Of a DNA stretch of 13,902 bases, positions 1 to 8,979 are shown piece after piece (the first letter of the stretch is position 1; every line of letters begins with the position of its first letter). Origin of the DNA: Acidobacteriota bacterium (GTDB taxonomy: Bacteria > Acidobacteriota > Blastocatellia > Pyrinomonadales > Pyrinomonadaceae). Position numbers and translations under genes: made by a program. Below the pieces are notes generated by a model, which was not told where the DNA came from, made no database searches, and saw only the letters and a program-made list of their open reading frames with translations. The DNA is taken from the NCBI GenBank assembly GCA_016703965.1, contig JADJBB010000013.1, positions 1 through 13,902 of the forward strand. The letters are read 5' to 3'.

Positions 1-551
1 TCGCGGCTAGTAGTCGACCATTGGAAATTGCTTTTTAATTTAATGCCATACGGGGGGTCAAAATAGATACACTGCACCTGTCCGCGGAGTCCTTCGCGTT
101 CAGCGAGAGACGCCATCACCTGCAGACTGTCGCCGAGGATCATCCGGTTCGACCAGTTCTGATCGTGCTTGTAGAAATCGGTCTTCGCCGCATCATCAAT
201 GCCGTTGAACGAATCATACAAATCAGCAAAAAGAGCGTTTTGTATCTCTTCCTTTTCCTCAGTCCTCTCCGTCCGTCGCCGAAGATCATCTATCAGTACC
301 TTTGGATGTACTTTCTCCTGAATATAGAGCGGCGGCGCCTGCACCACTAGATCAGACCAGTCCTGCTCATCCTTTCCTCGCCAAACAAGCTGCGGGTCCA
401 GATCGCGATTCCGCCGCTCATACGCAACCTGGATCGGCGTCTTGTCCGTGTCAAGCATGACCGACTCATGTTCCGCCGTAGGAATGTTGCGCCGTTTAGC
501 CTCATCATGCCTGAAGGTCTCGATGGTTTTTCTATTAGGTACCTTTGCCAT
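1..551 (-). CDS. Site-specific DNA methyltransferase (type III Mod-like), N-terminal part, runs off left edge
   Basis: This frame is open without interruption from an ATG at 551 to the window edge, about 183 residues starting MAKVPNRKTIETFRHDEAKR. It contains DPPYG at residues 165-169, preceded by a hydrophobic strand (QCIYFDPPYG). This is methyltransferase motif IV, the catalytic loop of N6-adenine/N4-cytosine DNA methylases. The pattern NRMILGDSLQVMASLAER before it, then YFDPPYGIK, is typical of type III-like Mod proteins. The product would methylate host DNA and protect it from the restriction subunit encoded at 4310-7363. It is the third gene of the minus-strand operon, starting 35 bases after the helicase stop, with no clear Shine-Dalgarno. 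It is the only long gene here with no visible frameshift. The SAM-binding FxGxG motif and target-recognition domain are not seen; they would lie beyond the edge. Family is well supported; target base and specificity are unknown. Confidence 0.9.
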   Translation of the reverse strand, partial: MAKVPNRKTIETFRHDEAKRRNIPTAEHESVMLDTDKTPIQVAYERRNRDLDPQLVWRGKDEQDWSDLVVQAPPLYIQEKVHPKVLIDDLRRRTERTEEKEEIQNALFADLYDSFNGIDDAAKTDFYKHDQNWSNRMILGDSLQVMASLAEREGLRGQVQCIYFDPPYGIKLKSNFQWSTTSR

Positions 552-586
552 AATTTCAATTGCAGGTAAAAAGCGAGAGTGCCGAT

Positions 587-3500
587 CTAGCTTTTAAGGA
601 CGGTCGAGATCATTTCATCAACTTTCTGCGAAGAAAATCCGCTGGCAAGCGTTTCTTCGGTAATAATCAGCGTACCGTTCGGGCCCGCCGCCCCTTCTGC
701 CGGCAATATGCCGTTTTCGCGATACCACTCCTGCTTTTCAGCCCACCGTGCCCTGTATCCTGATCCGAAAGCATTCCGCAATGCTCCCAATAGTAAGAGA
801 TGCCCGTATCATCATCCTCAATAGTGAAATCGGGATATTTTGTGACGCCGCCGATCTCCAAAGGCGTTTCATAACCATGGTGAACATTTTGCGTGAAGCA
901 GATTCGCTATGATCACCTCTGACTTCGACCGGACAGCTTCCCGCGAACAGTGATATGTATAAGGTTGCGTTCGAGGAACCTTTGCCTACCTTTATCGGCG
1001 TAGGCGCAACAAACAGATTTGTGAGCCTCGCCTTGGTTGACGAATACTCTTCGGCACTCAGCTTTTGCAGATCGGTAGCCGAACCTTGATGGAGCACAAT
1101 GACCTTTTTACGCTGTCGTGTGAGCGCCGTATAGATCAATTCCCTGGTCAACATCAATGGCGATTTAGGAAGGACAAGGAACACAATTTCAAACTCGCTT
1201 CCCTGAGCCTTATGCACGGTCAATGCGTAGGCAAGATCAAGACTGGCACCACGTTCATCACTAAAATCGGAATTATTAAACTTGAATACACGACCAGGCT
1301 GGGTCGAGAATTCGATCTCCATTTCGTTTGGAGCCCAATTTCTATTTTTCGTCTTTCGGTGGCCTACGACCGTTCCTATCTCGCCGTTAGCGAGATATCC
1401 GTACGTTTCGGCAGGTTCGGGATAGATCTTTTTCTTGTAGACCGAACTATTCCGGTTGTTCATGACCTTGTCGCCGTATACAAGTTGGTCATCGCCCATC
1501 GGCTTTGGGATCTTACGCTGATTTGCATAGACTTGCATCCTTGCCTGGTCCAGAGTTCCCGACTTGTAGCGTCGATGAATGAACTTATTCAACGTATCGA
1601 CGCCCCACGGTTTCTGTCGGACAGGACACAATATCTGCCACGCTTTGGCAGCTTGCCGGCACCTCGGCCGGTCGCCCCATTCAACGTTGAACCACGCCGA
1701 ACCGCCGTTGTCGAGGACCGCCTGAGACTCGTTGCAAACGCCTGCCATTCTTCAAGGCTTGCGTCAAAATCAAGTTCCCGCGACAGCACCTCTGGAATCA
1801 AACGTTCCAGTTCATCCGGGGTCTCCCATTGAACGAAGCGAATGTGGTTTCCCTCGCGCTTTCAGACAAGATCTCGAAAACCTGATCTTCGCCGGGAGCC
1901 GTTGATATCACCAAACCATGAGGCGAGCTGCAGGTCATCGCGCCGCCCCTTTCGTACGCCTTGGAACGGTCAATTCAGCATATGATTTGCCGACTCTCGG
2001 AAATGCCTGATCGATATTGGTTGGCGTGAGCTGAGCAATAATATCGACAAACGGCCGTCCGGCACCGATCGGTGGCAACTGTCGCGGGGCGCCAACCAGG
2101 ATCAACCTATGAACGCCTTTCAGTGCCTCGATCAAGGCTGCCATCATTTCTTCGGTTAGCATTGAACATTCGTCTACGATGACGGTTCGGCCTTCCATCG
2201 TGCCCTCTTTGCCGGTCAACAGATAACGCCCGGTCGTCCCATCGTATCTGCCTGAACGGTTTAGAAATTGAGCGAGAGTAAATGCCTTGAAATTCTCAAC
2301 ACCATTTTCTCTTGCCATCGCCTCCATCCTGACCCTGCCTTACCGTAGGAGCGAGCAGAACCACTCCTGATCAGTAATATTGGTATGTCTACACAGTATC
2401 GATAAGAGAGTGGTCTTTCCCGTTCCCGCCGGTCCGATCAAAACACTTAGCCTCGACTCAGCAACCTCTTTCAAAGCCGCGGCCTTCTCAGTGCACGCTT
2501 GCTCCTCGCGAACCCGCTCGTCGTCGTCAATAGGCAGTGCCCCGAGCTTATTCGCAATCAATGCACTCCAATCAGCCTCGATCTGGTGGCGTTCGGCGTC
2601 GAAACGTTTTAAGACTGTAGAACGAACGAGGTCTCCAGCAGAAGCATAACGGCCGAGCTGGTAAGCAGGTGACCCATCCGCCATTTCGACAACTTTGCAT
2701 CTCGTCAGCGAAACTTCCTCGGCAACGGCAAGTAGGTCGCCAGTCACGTTTAGACTTTCTTCCCGCTCGGCGTCCCCCTTGCGAAGATTCGTGATTATTG
2801 ATTCTCGGGAAAGCAGCGTGTGGCCCAAGTTCGTCGCACGTTCAAGCTCGCGAATGCACAAGGCTCGAAGCCGGCGGCTGTCAACTGCGGTCTTCACATG
2901 GGCTGGTTCTGGTATGGGAAATTTCTCTCGCACGAAGCCTGTCGGGGAAAATTCCACGATCAACCCTTATCAATGTCGATCGGCGATGTCGTAAGGCGCC
3001 CTCAATACCGTACTCCTTTCGCGTTTCGGGCGTCGTGATGATGTTTGCTTGACCCAGCGACAAATCGATCCGACTCAACAGCTCAAGGAAGCTGCGGCGT
3101 TCCGCCGACATTACTTGCCACGATCTGGCTATCGTGCTGTCGATATGCCGGCTAAGTTCTTTGGGCAGGAAAGATTCTGGATCGTTCAGTGTTTGATCCC
3201 ATTCGTCCCAGACGCTCCCGTTCTCTCCAACCCGGTCAGACAAAACCTGACCAATAAAGTTTCCCATCGCGACCCCAGTCGAGGACAGAATGGAACCGAA
3301 GCCGGAAAGGGGCCCCGCTTTTGCCTAAGCGGCCCAACTCATTGTCGATCCACCGTTCTTGTTTGCTCGAATCAAAGTTGAACAACTCACTCGATTTAAG
3401 CAATCCCGCCCGGCAGCTCAGCAAAGCACTGATCGCAGCATCGTGGCTTACGTGTTCGGTAGCGTATGAAAATTCGTCAAAACGATCTTCAGGAGCATAT

Positions 3501-4313
3501 GCAACTGCCTCGGCCGGGTCGAAGGCAATTCCATCCTCAGAACTTTCGAGTGCTTCATGGTACGGCATCAAGAACCCGTCAACCATATCCGGGCGGATCG
3601 AATGAACAACCATCCGTTCCCATAAAAGGCTTCGAATCTTGCCGTCAGGATTCCCATCGTAATCATATTCGGTAAGAGCTCCAATGCTCTTGACGCGGCC
3701 AACCCCTACTATCACCCGTTTACCCACGTCCTCAACCAACGGCACTTGTTTTGCATAGAAGAAAACAAGAGATTCTTCCGGCCGGACATGGTTCCAAAAA
3801 CAATCAAGAAGGGACCGATGATTGCGGTAATCCTGTAGCCAGTTAGTTGTAAACTTCTCGAATGTTGGTTCAACCCGTTCGTCGACGCCTTCAAGAGGGA
3901 AATCCTTGCACGAATCCACGATTGTTATCATCACCAAACACAAACTTTTTGTTCATCCACCTAAAAGGTAAGGCAGCCGCTCCATAAGCCGGGAAGTTTA
4001 ATGGCGTAGGCTTAAAATGGGAATGCGAGTCATTGCTATTCTTGGTGTACGGGTGATCATGAAATCGGGTGAAAGAAAAAGGAGCCATGAAAGTTCCGCG
4101 TTCTTTTACACACGGAGGCAAGTCTGAAGAATTAAAATCCTGTATGCACTCCCCTTTTCTGCTTTCCTCGAGCGTTTCGTTCTTCGAGTCTGCAATATTG
4201 ATAAGTTTTAGGCACGATGTGTTGAGCGCAGGTTCGCGACATACAGTTCCATCCCATTTGTTGTCATGCCAAGGAACCCGGATCGAAATATGCTTAACTG
4301 GAAATTCGCTCAT
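587..4313 (-). CDS. RecD-like SF1 helicase with C-terminal PD-(D/E)XK-like domain, R-M-associated (frame broken by indels)
   Basis: About 1240 residues when frames are joined. The start MSEFPVKHISIRVPWHDNKW at 4313 overlaps the Res stop by four bases (ATGA), implying translational coupling. The N-terminal ~500 residues match no domain I can name (CVKERGTFMAPF, WLQDYRNHRSLLDCFW, LVFFYAKQVPLVED). RecD-type helicase motifs follow in order: GPAGTGKTT (near 2411-2436), LLAPTGKARVRM after repairing two missing bases near 2350, VIVDECSML, LVGAPRQLPPIGAGRPF, AYALTVHKAQGSEF, and YTALTRQRKKVIVL. The C-terminus has VRSKSEVIIAN, TKYPDFTIED and YYWEHCGML (about 780-925), resembling a PD-(D/E)XK core in which ExK is replaced by EHC. 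Frame changes lie near 3930, 3320, 2990, 2345, 1935, 1850, 1745, 935, 880 and 780. All reading frames agree in strand and domain order, so I read one gene. Likely an ATP-driven DNA motor/nuclease working with Mod and Res; the exact role is inferred. Confidence 0.85.
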
Positions 4314-7300
4314 AAATTATTGATCTGCTCTTCAACCATTTTCTTGAATTCTTCTTCGACCTTTGCCTCGAAATCCATCTGCATTTCGTAAACGTCCGTA
4401 AACTCCGCAAATGCCCAGCGACCCTGAGTACCGAGATTGTTTACGCCGGGAACCCAATATGTTTCCATAGTGGACTTTTTCTCCTTTGCATCCTCACCGC
4501 GATATCCCTTAATTTCGACGATCAAATGCAGCGGGTCATCGATCCCATTTCCGTCGTCGATAAGAAGGATGAAATCAGGAATGTATTTGCGGATATCGGA
4601 GCCATACCGATACGGGACTTCAAACCCGAGGCTGCGGTTTTTTACATAAGAAATAACCTTCGGGTGATTTTCCGCGATGCGGCAAAACTCCGCTTCCCAG
4701 TCGCTGTCATAGATCACCCAATTGAGTTGGCACTTCGGCGGCGGACCGCTAGTATCCCATCGCGTCGTTTTCGAGGTGGTGAAATTTACGTGCATCGTAG
4801 AACCTGCGGGATTGTACGGATCAAGAACAGCTTTTACCGGATTAGTCCCAATATGGGCCCGTGTAATTGCGTCTGTAATGCGGGAACCAGCCATGTCGGC
4901 AAGGGTTTTGTACTTTAGCTGCGCCGGGTAAGTTCCGCCCTTGCACACGAGATAGCTATTCAACCATTCGGAGGCGATCCGCTTTAACTGTCCGAATAGA
5001 TGCATCTGCGGCTCGCCATCTTCATCACGCCATTTGTTCAAGAGCAAATGTGATGTAAGTTCGTAGACGACCTGCGAATGCCGCACGTCTCCCGTATGCG
5101 TGAGATTGAGATTTACCGGAGCCCCGATAATTCCTGCGTTCTCCGTTTCAGCCGCACCAACCAGTTCCGGTGTCAGCTCCATTTTCGAATCGTCATTGAA
5201 ATTAGCCGTGAGTCTCTCTTCAGGCAGCTCGACACGAAATCCCTTGACGCGAGGAAACACTATCTCAAGATGATCTCGCTCGGGCCGCACGGCCTTTACG
5301 TGAACCGTCTCACGTGGTGGCTGGGGCGGAGCAACTACGGGTTTTGCAGTGAAGTCGAAAGGAATCCCGAGCACATCAGCATATTCGGTGTTGAATATCC
5401 CTTCTTCATTCAGTTCGTATGACTGTCTTCGGAGCGCACGGCCGATCACCTGTTCACAAAGAAGCTGAGTACCGAAAGCGCGGACACCAAGTACGTGCGT
5501 GACTGTATTTGCGTCCCATCCTTCCGTAAGCATCGAAACAGAAACGACATCGAATGTCACCGCCGAGCCGCCCGTGCTTGCCGACCGTATTCATTACCTC
5601 GCGAAGCAACTGCTGATCCGTTAAATTCTTCGCCGCTTCCTGGTCGCCCGTTCGTTCGACGATCTCACGACGAAACTGGTCGATTTCAACTGAGGCCATC
5701 TTTCGGAAATTGTCATCAAGAGCTTCGCCTGATTCCAGCTGTTCGCTATCTATGAGCAAAGTGCGAGGCCGGGCCAATGCATTCCCATAATCGTCATGGT
5801 TTCGGAATAATGGCAGACGACCGAATTCAAACTGTGTATCTTCGTTTTCATCGGTTCGTTCGAAGCCGGAGATGTAGTCATAAACGAGCTTCGATGTCGA
5901 CGTATTGTTGCAGACGACGATAAAGCAAGGCGGAACGGCAATCTTAGCTTCCTGCCACAGATCGAAAGTTTTTTTGTAATGTCCGTAGAGTGCTTCGAGG
6001 GCAGTTTGCAGTTGCGGTGGAAGATCTCGTGGGTCGAGGTTTTCAGCTTTGCCGCGTCCCTTTTAGGCATACGGCTTCTGATATGCTCCCAAAGGTTGCG
6101 AAACATTGGCATTCTCGTCGCCGGGTATATTATCGGCAACAGGTACGCGAGGGAGTTTAACGATGCCGCATTCGATTGCATCCATCAAAGAGAAATCACT
6201 CATCGTCCAAGGAAATAGAGTGCCTTCTGCATAACCTGAGCCACGCAAGAAAAATGGTGTGGCCGAAAGGTCGATCACGCGGCTTACTCCTAGCTTGCGT
6301 TTTACTATCTCAATTCCACTGATCCAGAGACGTGCAGCCTCATTATTCTTTTCGGCTTCCTTTTTTTCGTCGCCTTTGAGTTTTTCTACGTCTTCTGTGG
6401 GCGGCTTTTCGCGATAGCAATGATGAGCTTCATCATTTATAACTAGAATATTCCGGATCCCCATCAGGCCTGGCATAACACGCTGGATCATTTGACCTTC
6501 GGTCTCGGCTGTATCCAGATCAGGGGCCGCGTCCTTTGAGCAATGAACGCCCGCCTTTTGAAAGCTCCACTCGCTCACGAAGTTTGAACGAATGGTAATT
6601 CGTGATGACGATCTTTGCCCGTTCGACATCTCGAAGCATTTCGGACGGGATTAGCTCACGGGTTCTTGTAATAGCTATCGGGATCATTGGGTTGAAGTAC
6701 GCGCAGACGATCTTTGATCGTGAGTCCGGGAGCGACAATGAGAAAACCCCGTGTGAACTGTTTACTGTTCTCATGTCGTGCAGCGTTGACTGCCTGCCAG
6801 GCGATAAGCATCGCCATCACGGTGGTCTTTCCCGCACCGGTTGCGAGTTTCAATGCAAGGCGATTTATTTCGGGATTCGCATCGTTGTTGGAGTTGATTA
6901 GATGATCGAGGAATTTCTTTCCGCGAGCTCCGAGTTTTGGCGCGACTTCCGTCAGCCAAATCGCCACTTCTATGGCTTCGATCTGACAAAAGAAGGGTCT
7001 TATGCTGTTGAACTTATTGTGTCGCCAATATTGAAGTAGTTGGGCAGTAGTCGGCGTCACATTCCAATCCGAAGGACTCGGCAACTGACGCCAAACGTCT
7101 ACGTAACCGCGAACCTCATTAATGATCGAAGTCGGATCATATTTCTGCTCGTCGGTGGATAAGCCAGTTCCGTCATCAAAAGCAAGTTCTGCTTGCTGTG
7201 AGCCTTTCCGTTTCTTCGGGGTCGGAATCGGAGTAATAAAATCGGCTCGGCGACGACTGTCGATGATTTTTTGTGTTGGTTGACCGGAAGGATCAAGTTC

Positions 7301-7363
7301 CCAATGCCGACCGGGATAGTCGTACGGAGAATTCAGTATGGGCTTTTCGAAGAATTCTGACAT
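4310..7363 (-). CDS. Type III-like restriction enzyme, helicase plus nuclease subunit (BPTD_3080-like; frame broken by indels)
   Basis: About 1017 residues when joined. It starts MSEFFEKPILNSPYDYPGRH at 7363, which I recognise as the opening of the BPTD_3080-type restriction endonucleases. SF2 helicase motifs are present: KLATGAGKTTVMAML (Walker A, about 6819-6846), ILVINDEAHHCY (DEAH, about 6420-6440), VIDLSATPFFLRG (motif III), SMLTEGWDANTVTHVLG and QVIGRALRRQ (motifs V and VI, about 5430-5560). The C-terminus carries a PD-(D/E)XK nuclease: YIPDFILLIDD then LHLIVEIKGYRG (about 4500-4590). Single-base frame changes lie near 6665, 6530, 6100, 6060 and 5566. At 6060 one missing A in an A run, and at 5566 one extra G in GGG, restore the frame exactly. 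It is the first gene of the minus operon and translationally coupled to the RecD-like gene. It would translocate on and cut DNA lacking the cognate methylation. Confidence 0.9.
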
Positions 7364-7378
7364 TTCTAATTAAGTGAT

Positions 7379-7406
7379 CTATTACGGAATCTTTTGCAAC
7401 CGTAAA
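7379..7406 (-). promoter_or_regulatory. Possible promoter for the restriction operon
   Basis: On the minus strand, TTTACG (7406-7401) and TAATAG (7384-7379) are separated by 16 bases, just upstream of the Res start at 7363. The region 7364-7460 is AT-rich and lies between divergently transcribed genes, so a promoter is expected here. The match to sigma-70 boxes is only fair, the implied leader would be very short, and no strong ribosome-binding site is visible. Treat as a candidate. Confidence 0.28.
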
Positions 7407-7460
7407 AACTCTATCTGTAGGATTTAACTGAATATAACATGTACTTCTAGCTTAAATAAA

Positions 7461-7886
7461 ATGTGGCCAATTAGATCAAGTTACAGATCATGTCTTGAAA
7501 GCACACACAGCTCTCTAAACTGTCGGTTACCCAAGCTGTTCGATGATAGGGTGGGCTGGACGCGTAATGGTGCTACGCACGATTACTTATCGTACAACGT
7601 GCAGACGGACACTTTCTTATTTCGAGACGGCGACGGGAATTCGATCCCGATCCACACGGGTGAACTTCTGGTCTTGACGGAGGATATGTATCAGCTTGCT
7701 GCAGAGACCGTGGCTAGAGTTGGTCAGCTCTATATGTTCCGGGAAGTCTTCCGCAACATGGGTCTTCGCGAAGTATTCCTTGACCACATTCCCGCCATCG
7801 CCTTCGAGAAGAATCCGCAAAAAGCTCTCGATCTGGAAGAAAGAATGCGAAAGGATTTGGAGACAAAGCTTAAAACTAGTCACTAA
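7461..7886 (+). CDS. Small protein of unknown function
   Basis: I do not recognise this family. The reading frame ends with TAA at 7884-7886 and has convincing protein character from about 7551 onward: HDYLSYNVQTDTFLFRDGDG, ELLVLTEDMYQLAAETVARV, and an acidic/basic C-terminal helix (KALDLEERMRKDLETKLK). It looks soluble, with no signal peptide or membrane segment. The first 30 residues after the ATG at 7461 look less like protein, so an in-frame GTG at 7551 (preceded by GATAGG) may be the true start, giving about 111 residues. It is transcribed away from the restriction operon and converges on the HsdR-N-like gene with a 63-base gap. The antisense frame is weaker. No conserved catalytic signature is visible; an accessory or regulatory role to its neighbours would be a guess. 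Confidence 0.5.
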   Translation: MWPIRSSYRSCLESTHSSLNCRLPKLFDDRVGWTRNGATHDYLSYNVQTDTFLFRDGDGNSIPIHTGELLVLTEDMYQLAAETVARVGQLYMFREVFRNMGLREVFLDHIPAIAFEKNPQKALDLEERMRKDLETKLKTSH

Positions 7887-7949
7887 CACCGATCAGCGGC
7901 GTGGTGCTAGTAGAATCGATTTACTGACATTGGAAGAAATATCTCATCC

Positions 7950-8790
7950 TCATTCTCGACCAGATCGTTTCCGACTTGGCAATCGACATTCACGCTTATA
8001 GAAAGCGTCGAACATCACCTGCCTGATGTCGTTCACGAATGGCCTTGTCAGAATACGGAATCCTTCTTCAGGGATTCTTCCGTGTAACTGCTGCATAACC
8101 TCATTGCCGAAATCGAAGGATGCCACGTACACTTCACCTTCATCGAGTTTCATTCCTAGGGAGAAATTGTATTTATCCTCCTCCAGATGCGCGATAAAAG
8201 GGATCGGAACTGCCGGGAAGATTAAACTCGAAAACTCGCCAAAACCGAGTCGCTTAAGGTGCAACCCAAGATCCTTTTCAGGCCGAAGTCACAACTCAAT
8301 ACGGTCTTCGGGCCGAGCAGTTTGACCAGATTGTCCCAGTAGCTCGCTATGAGCCTCGTATCGAATTGGAGCACCGGCGCGGGCTTGCTTACGTGGTAGA
8401 GAACAAACTGCCTGCCATTGCAAAGAGCGAAGTAAGGAGCCCGGATCTCGCTGTGCATAGCGTAGGAGTACGCTTGCTCGACGTGCTTGTGTTCAGGATA
8501 TTCTCGGTGGGAGCCTTAGCTTCCAGAATCCATGCATTCTTGTCGTGAACTTCTAGAAGATAGTCGGGAACAAGATAGATCTTTTTGGTCGCACTGCCGA
8601 TGGAAACGAAAGGGTGTAGAAGCTTTTTGCTTCGTATAATCCTGTAAGGTCGCTCAAGTCCGTAGCCCAAGCCTTTTAGGATGGGTACGATGATTTCCTC
8701 CCTCACCGAATCCTCCAGAAATCCCGGATCGTTCAGGCTATCCCAGGCAAATTCTTTGAGGATGTTGAGTCGTCTTAATTGGTTCATCAT
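7950..8790 (-). CDS. Stand-alone HsdR-N-type PD-(D/E)XK nuclease-like protein (two frameshifts)
   Basis: About 280 residues starting MMNQLRRLNILKEFAWDSLN at 8790. The N-terminal third has the fold signature of the type I restriction HsdR N-terminal nuclease: FLEDSVREEIIVPILKGLGY, then VPDYLLEVHD (about 8548-8568) and WILEAKAPTENI (about 8500-8534). The D...ExK spacing fits a PD-(D/E)XK active site. After a one-base loss near 8498 the protein continues EHKHVEQAYSYAMHSEIRAP and YFALCNGRQFVLY, typical of the same domain. A second loss in an A run near 8278 separates DFGLKK from DLGLHLKRLGFGEF. There is no helicase or HsdM/HsdS partner in the window, so this is not an ordinary HsdR. It is divergent from the Fic gene and shares the operator region 8791-8979. 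It ends with TGA at 7950-7952. Nuclease activity is inferred from motifs only. Confidence 0.75.
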
Positions 8791-8794
8791 GCAG

Positions 8795-8814
8795 GCTGAA
8801 TCTGCTAATTCAGC
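8795..8814. repeat. Perfect 7-bp inverted repeat in the leader of the HsdR-N-like gene
   Basis: GCTGAAT (8795-8801), a six-base loop, then ATTCAGC (8808-8814). The arms are exactly complementary. It sits four bases upstream of the minus-strand start at 8790, so it could be a leader hairpin hiding the ribosome-binding site, or an operator half. No Shine-Dalgarno is visible for that gene. Could be chance in AT-rich DNA. Confidence 0.4.
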
Positions 8815-8839
8815 ATATCAGACTATCCCATATCAGTCT
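8814..8839. repeat. Imperfect 11-bp direct repeat
   Basis: CATATCAGACT (8814-8824) and CATATCAGTCT (8829-8839) differ at one base and start 15 bases apart. They lie between the inverted repeat at 8795-8814 and the GGGACA-box array, in the region expected to hold the minus-strand promoter. A degenerate TATCCCA half-site lies between and across them (8824-8830). A regulatory role is possible but unproven. Confidence 0.35.
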
Positions 8840-8891
8840 CTAATGGGACACAAGCAAGTTAATTGGGACACATCATATGTCCCGATTTGTC

Positions 8892-8920
8892 TTTACAATG
8901 TCCCAATTAGCAAATATAAT
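8892..8920 (+). promoter_or_regulatory. Sigma-70-type promoter for the Fic gene
   Basis: TTTACA (8892-8897) and a perfect TATAAT (8915-8920) are separated by exactly 17 bases, giving an expected transcription start near 8927, some 50 bases before the Fic start. One GGGACA-type half-site lies inside the spacer (8899-8904) and another begins on the last base of the -10 box (8920-8925). Protein bound there would block RNA polymerase, so the layout predicts repression. Confidence 0.7.
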
Positions 8921-8933
8921 GTCCCAATTAGGT

Positions 8934-8959
8934 AAATGGGACATATAAAAGTCCCATTT
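8934..8959. repeat. Perfect 9-bp palindrome at the proximal end of the array
   Basis: AAATGGGAC (8934-8942), eight bases, then GTCCCATTT (8951-8959). The arms are exactly complementary and each contains a GGGAC core. It lies just after the predicted transcription start and 20 bases before the Fic ATG, where it could act as a dimer operator or, in the mRNA, as a leader hairpin. Confidence 0.65.
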
Positions 8960-8979
8960 GTAATACCGCCAAGAAGCAT

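Larger units (their letters stand above)
8841..8959. promoter_or_regulatory. Array of seven GGGACA operator-like half-sites
   Basis: Half-sites GGGACA occur at 8845-8850, 8865-8870 and 8938-8943 on the plus strand. TGTCCC occurs at 8878-8883, 8899-8904 and 8920-8925, with a variant AGTCCC at 8950-8955. Flanks are conserved too: the consensus is close to AATTGGGACAYA. A 14-base unit, AATGTCCCAATTAG, is repeated exactly at 8897-8910 and 8918-8931. Several spacings are 20-21 bases, two helical turns, putting sites on one DNA face. The array fills the divergent region between the HsdR-N-like and Fic genes and overlaps the 8892-8920 promoter. The nearest DNA-binding candidate is the winged-helix N-terminus of the Fic protein, so autoregulation is the simplest reading. 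This is inference. Confidence 0.75.

Noticed and set aside
1065..1832. Long plus-strand frame of 255 codons
   Set aside because: It is antisense to the RecD-like gene, where HKAQGSEF and other helicase motifs are read. Its composition has no family signature.
2380..3381. Several overlapping plus-strand frames of 70-110 codons
   Set aside because: All are mirror frames of the helicase gene; the minus strand carries Walker A and flanking conserved sequence.
1..7363. DISARM or BREX system
   Set aside because: No DrmA/DrmB, BrxC, PglZ or Lon-like protein is present; the genes fit a type III-like R-M core.
7617..7889. Minus-strand frame of 90 codons opposite the small unknown gene
   Set aside because: The plus strand has better protein character (acidic/basic helix, FRDGDG turn); the minus frame is Cys/Ser-rich without motifs.
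7950..8790. Full type I restriction subunit HsdR
   Set aside because: Only the N-terminal nuclease-like region is present; no DEAD-box helicase domain, HsdM or HsdS occurs in the window.
8841..8959. CRISPR array or plasmid iterons
   Set aside because: Repeat units are only 6-14 bases, occur on both strands at uneven spacing, overlap a promoter, and there is no Cas or Rep gene. Operators fit better.
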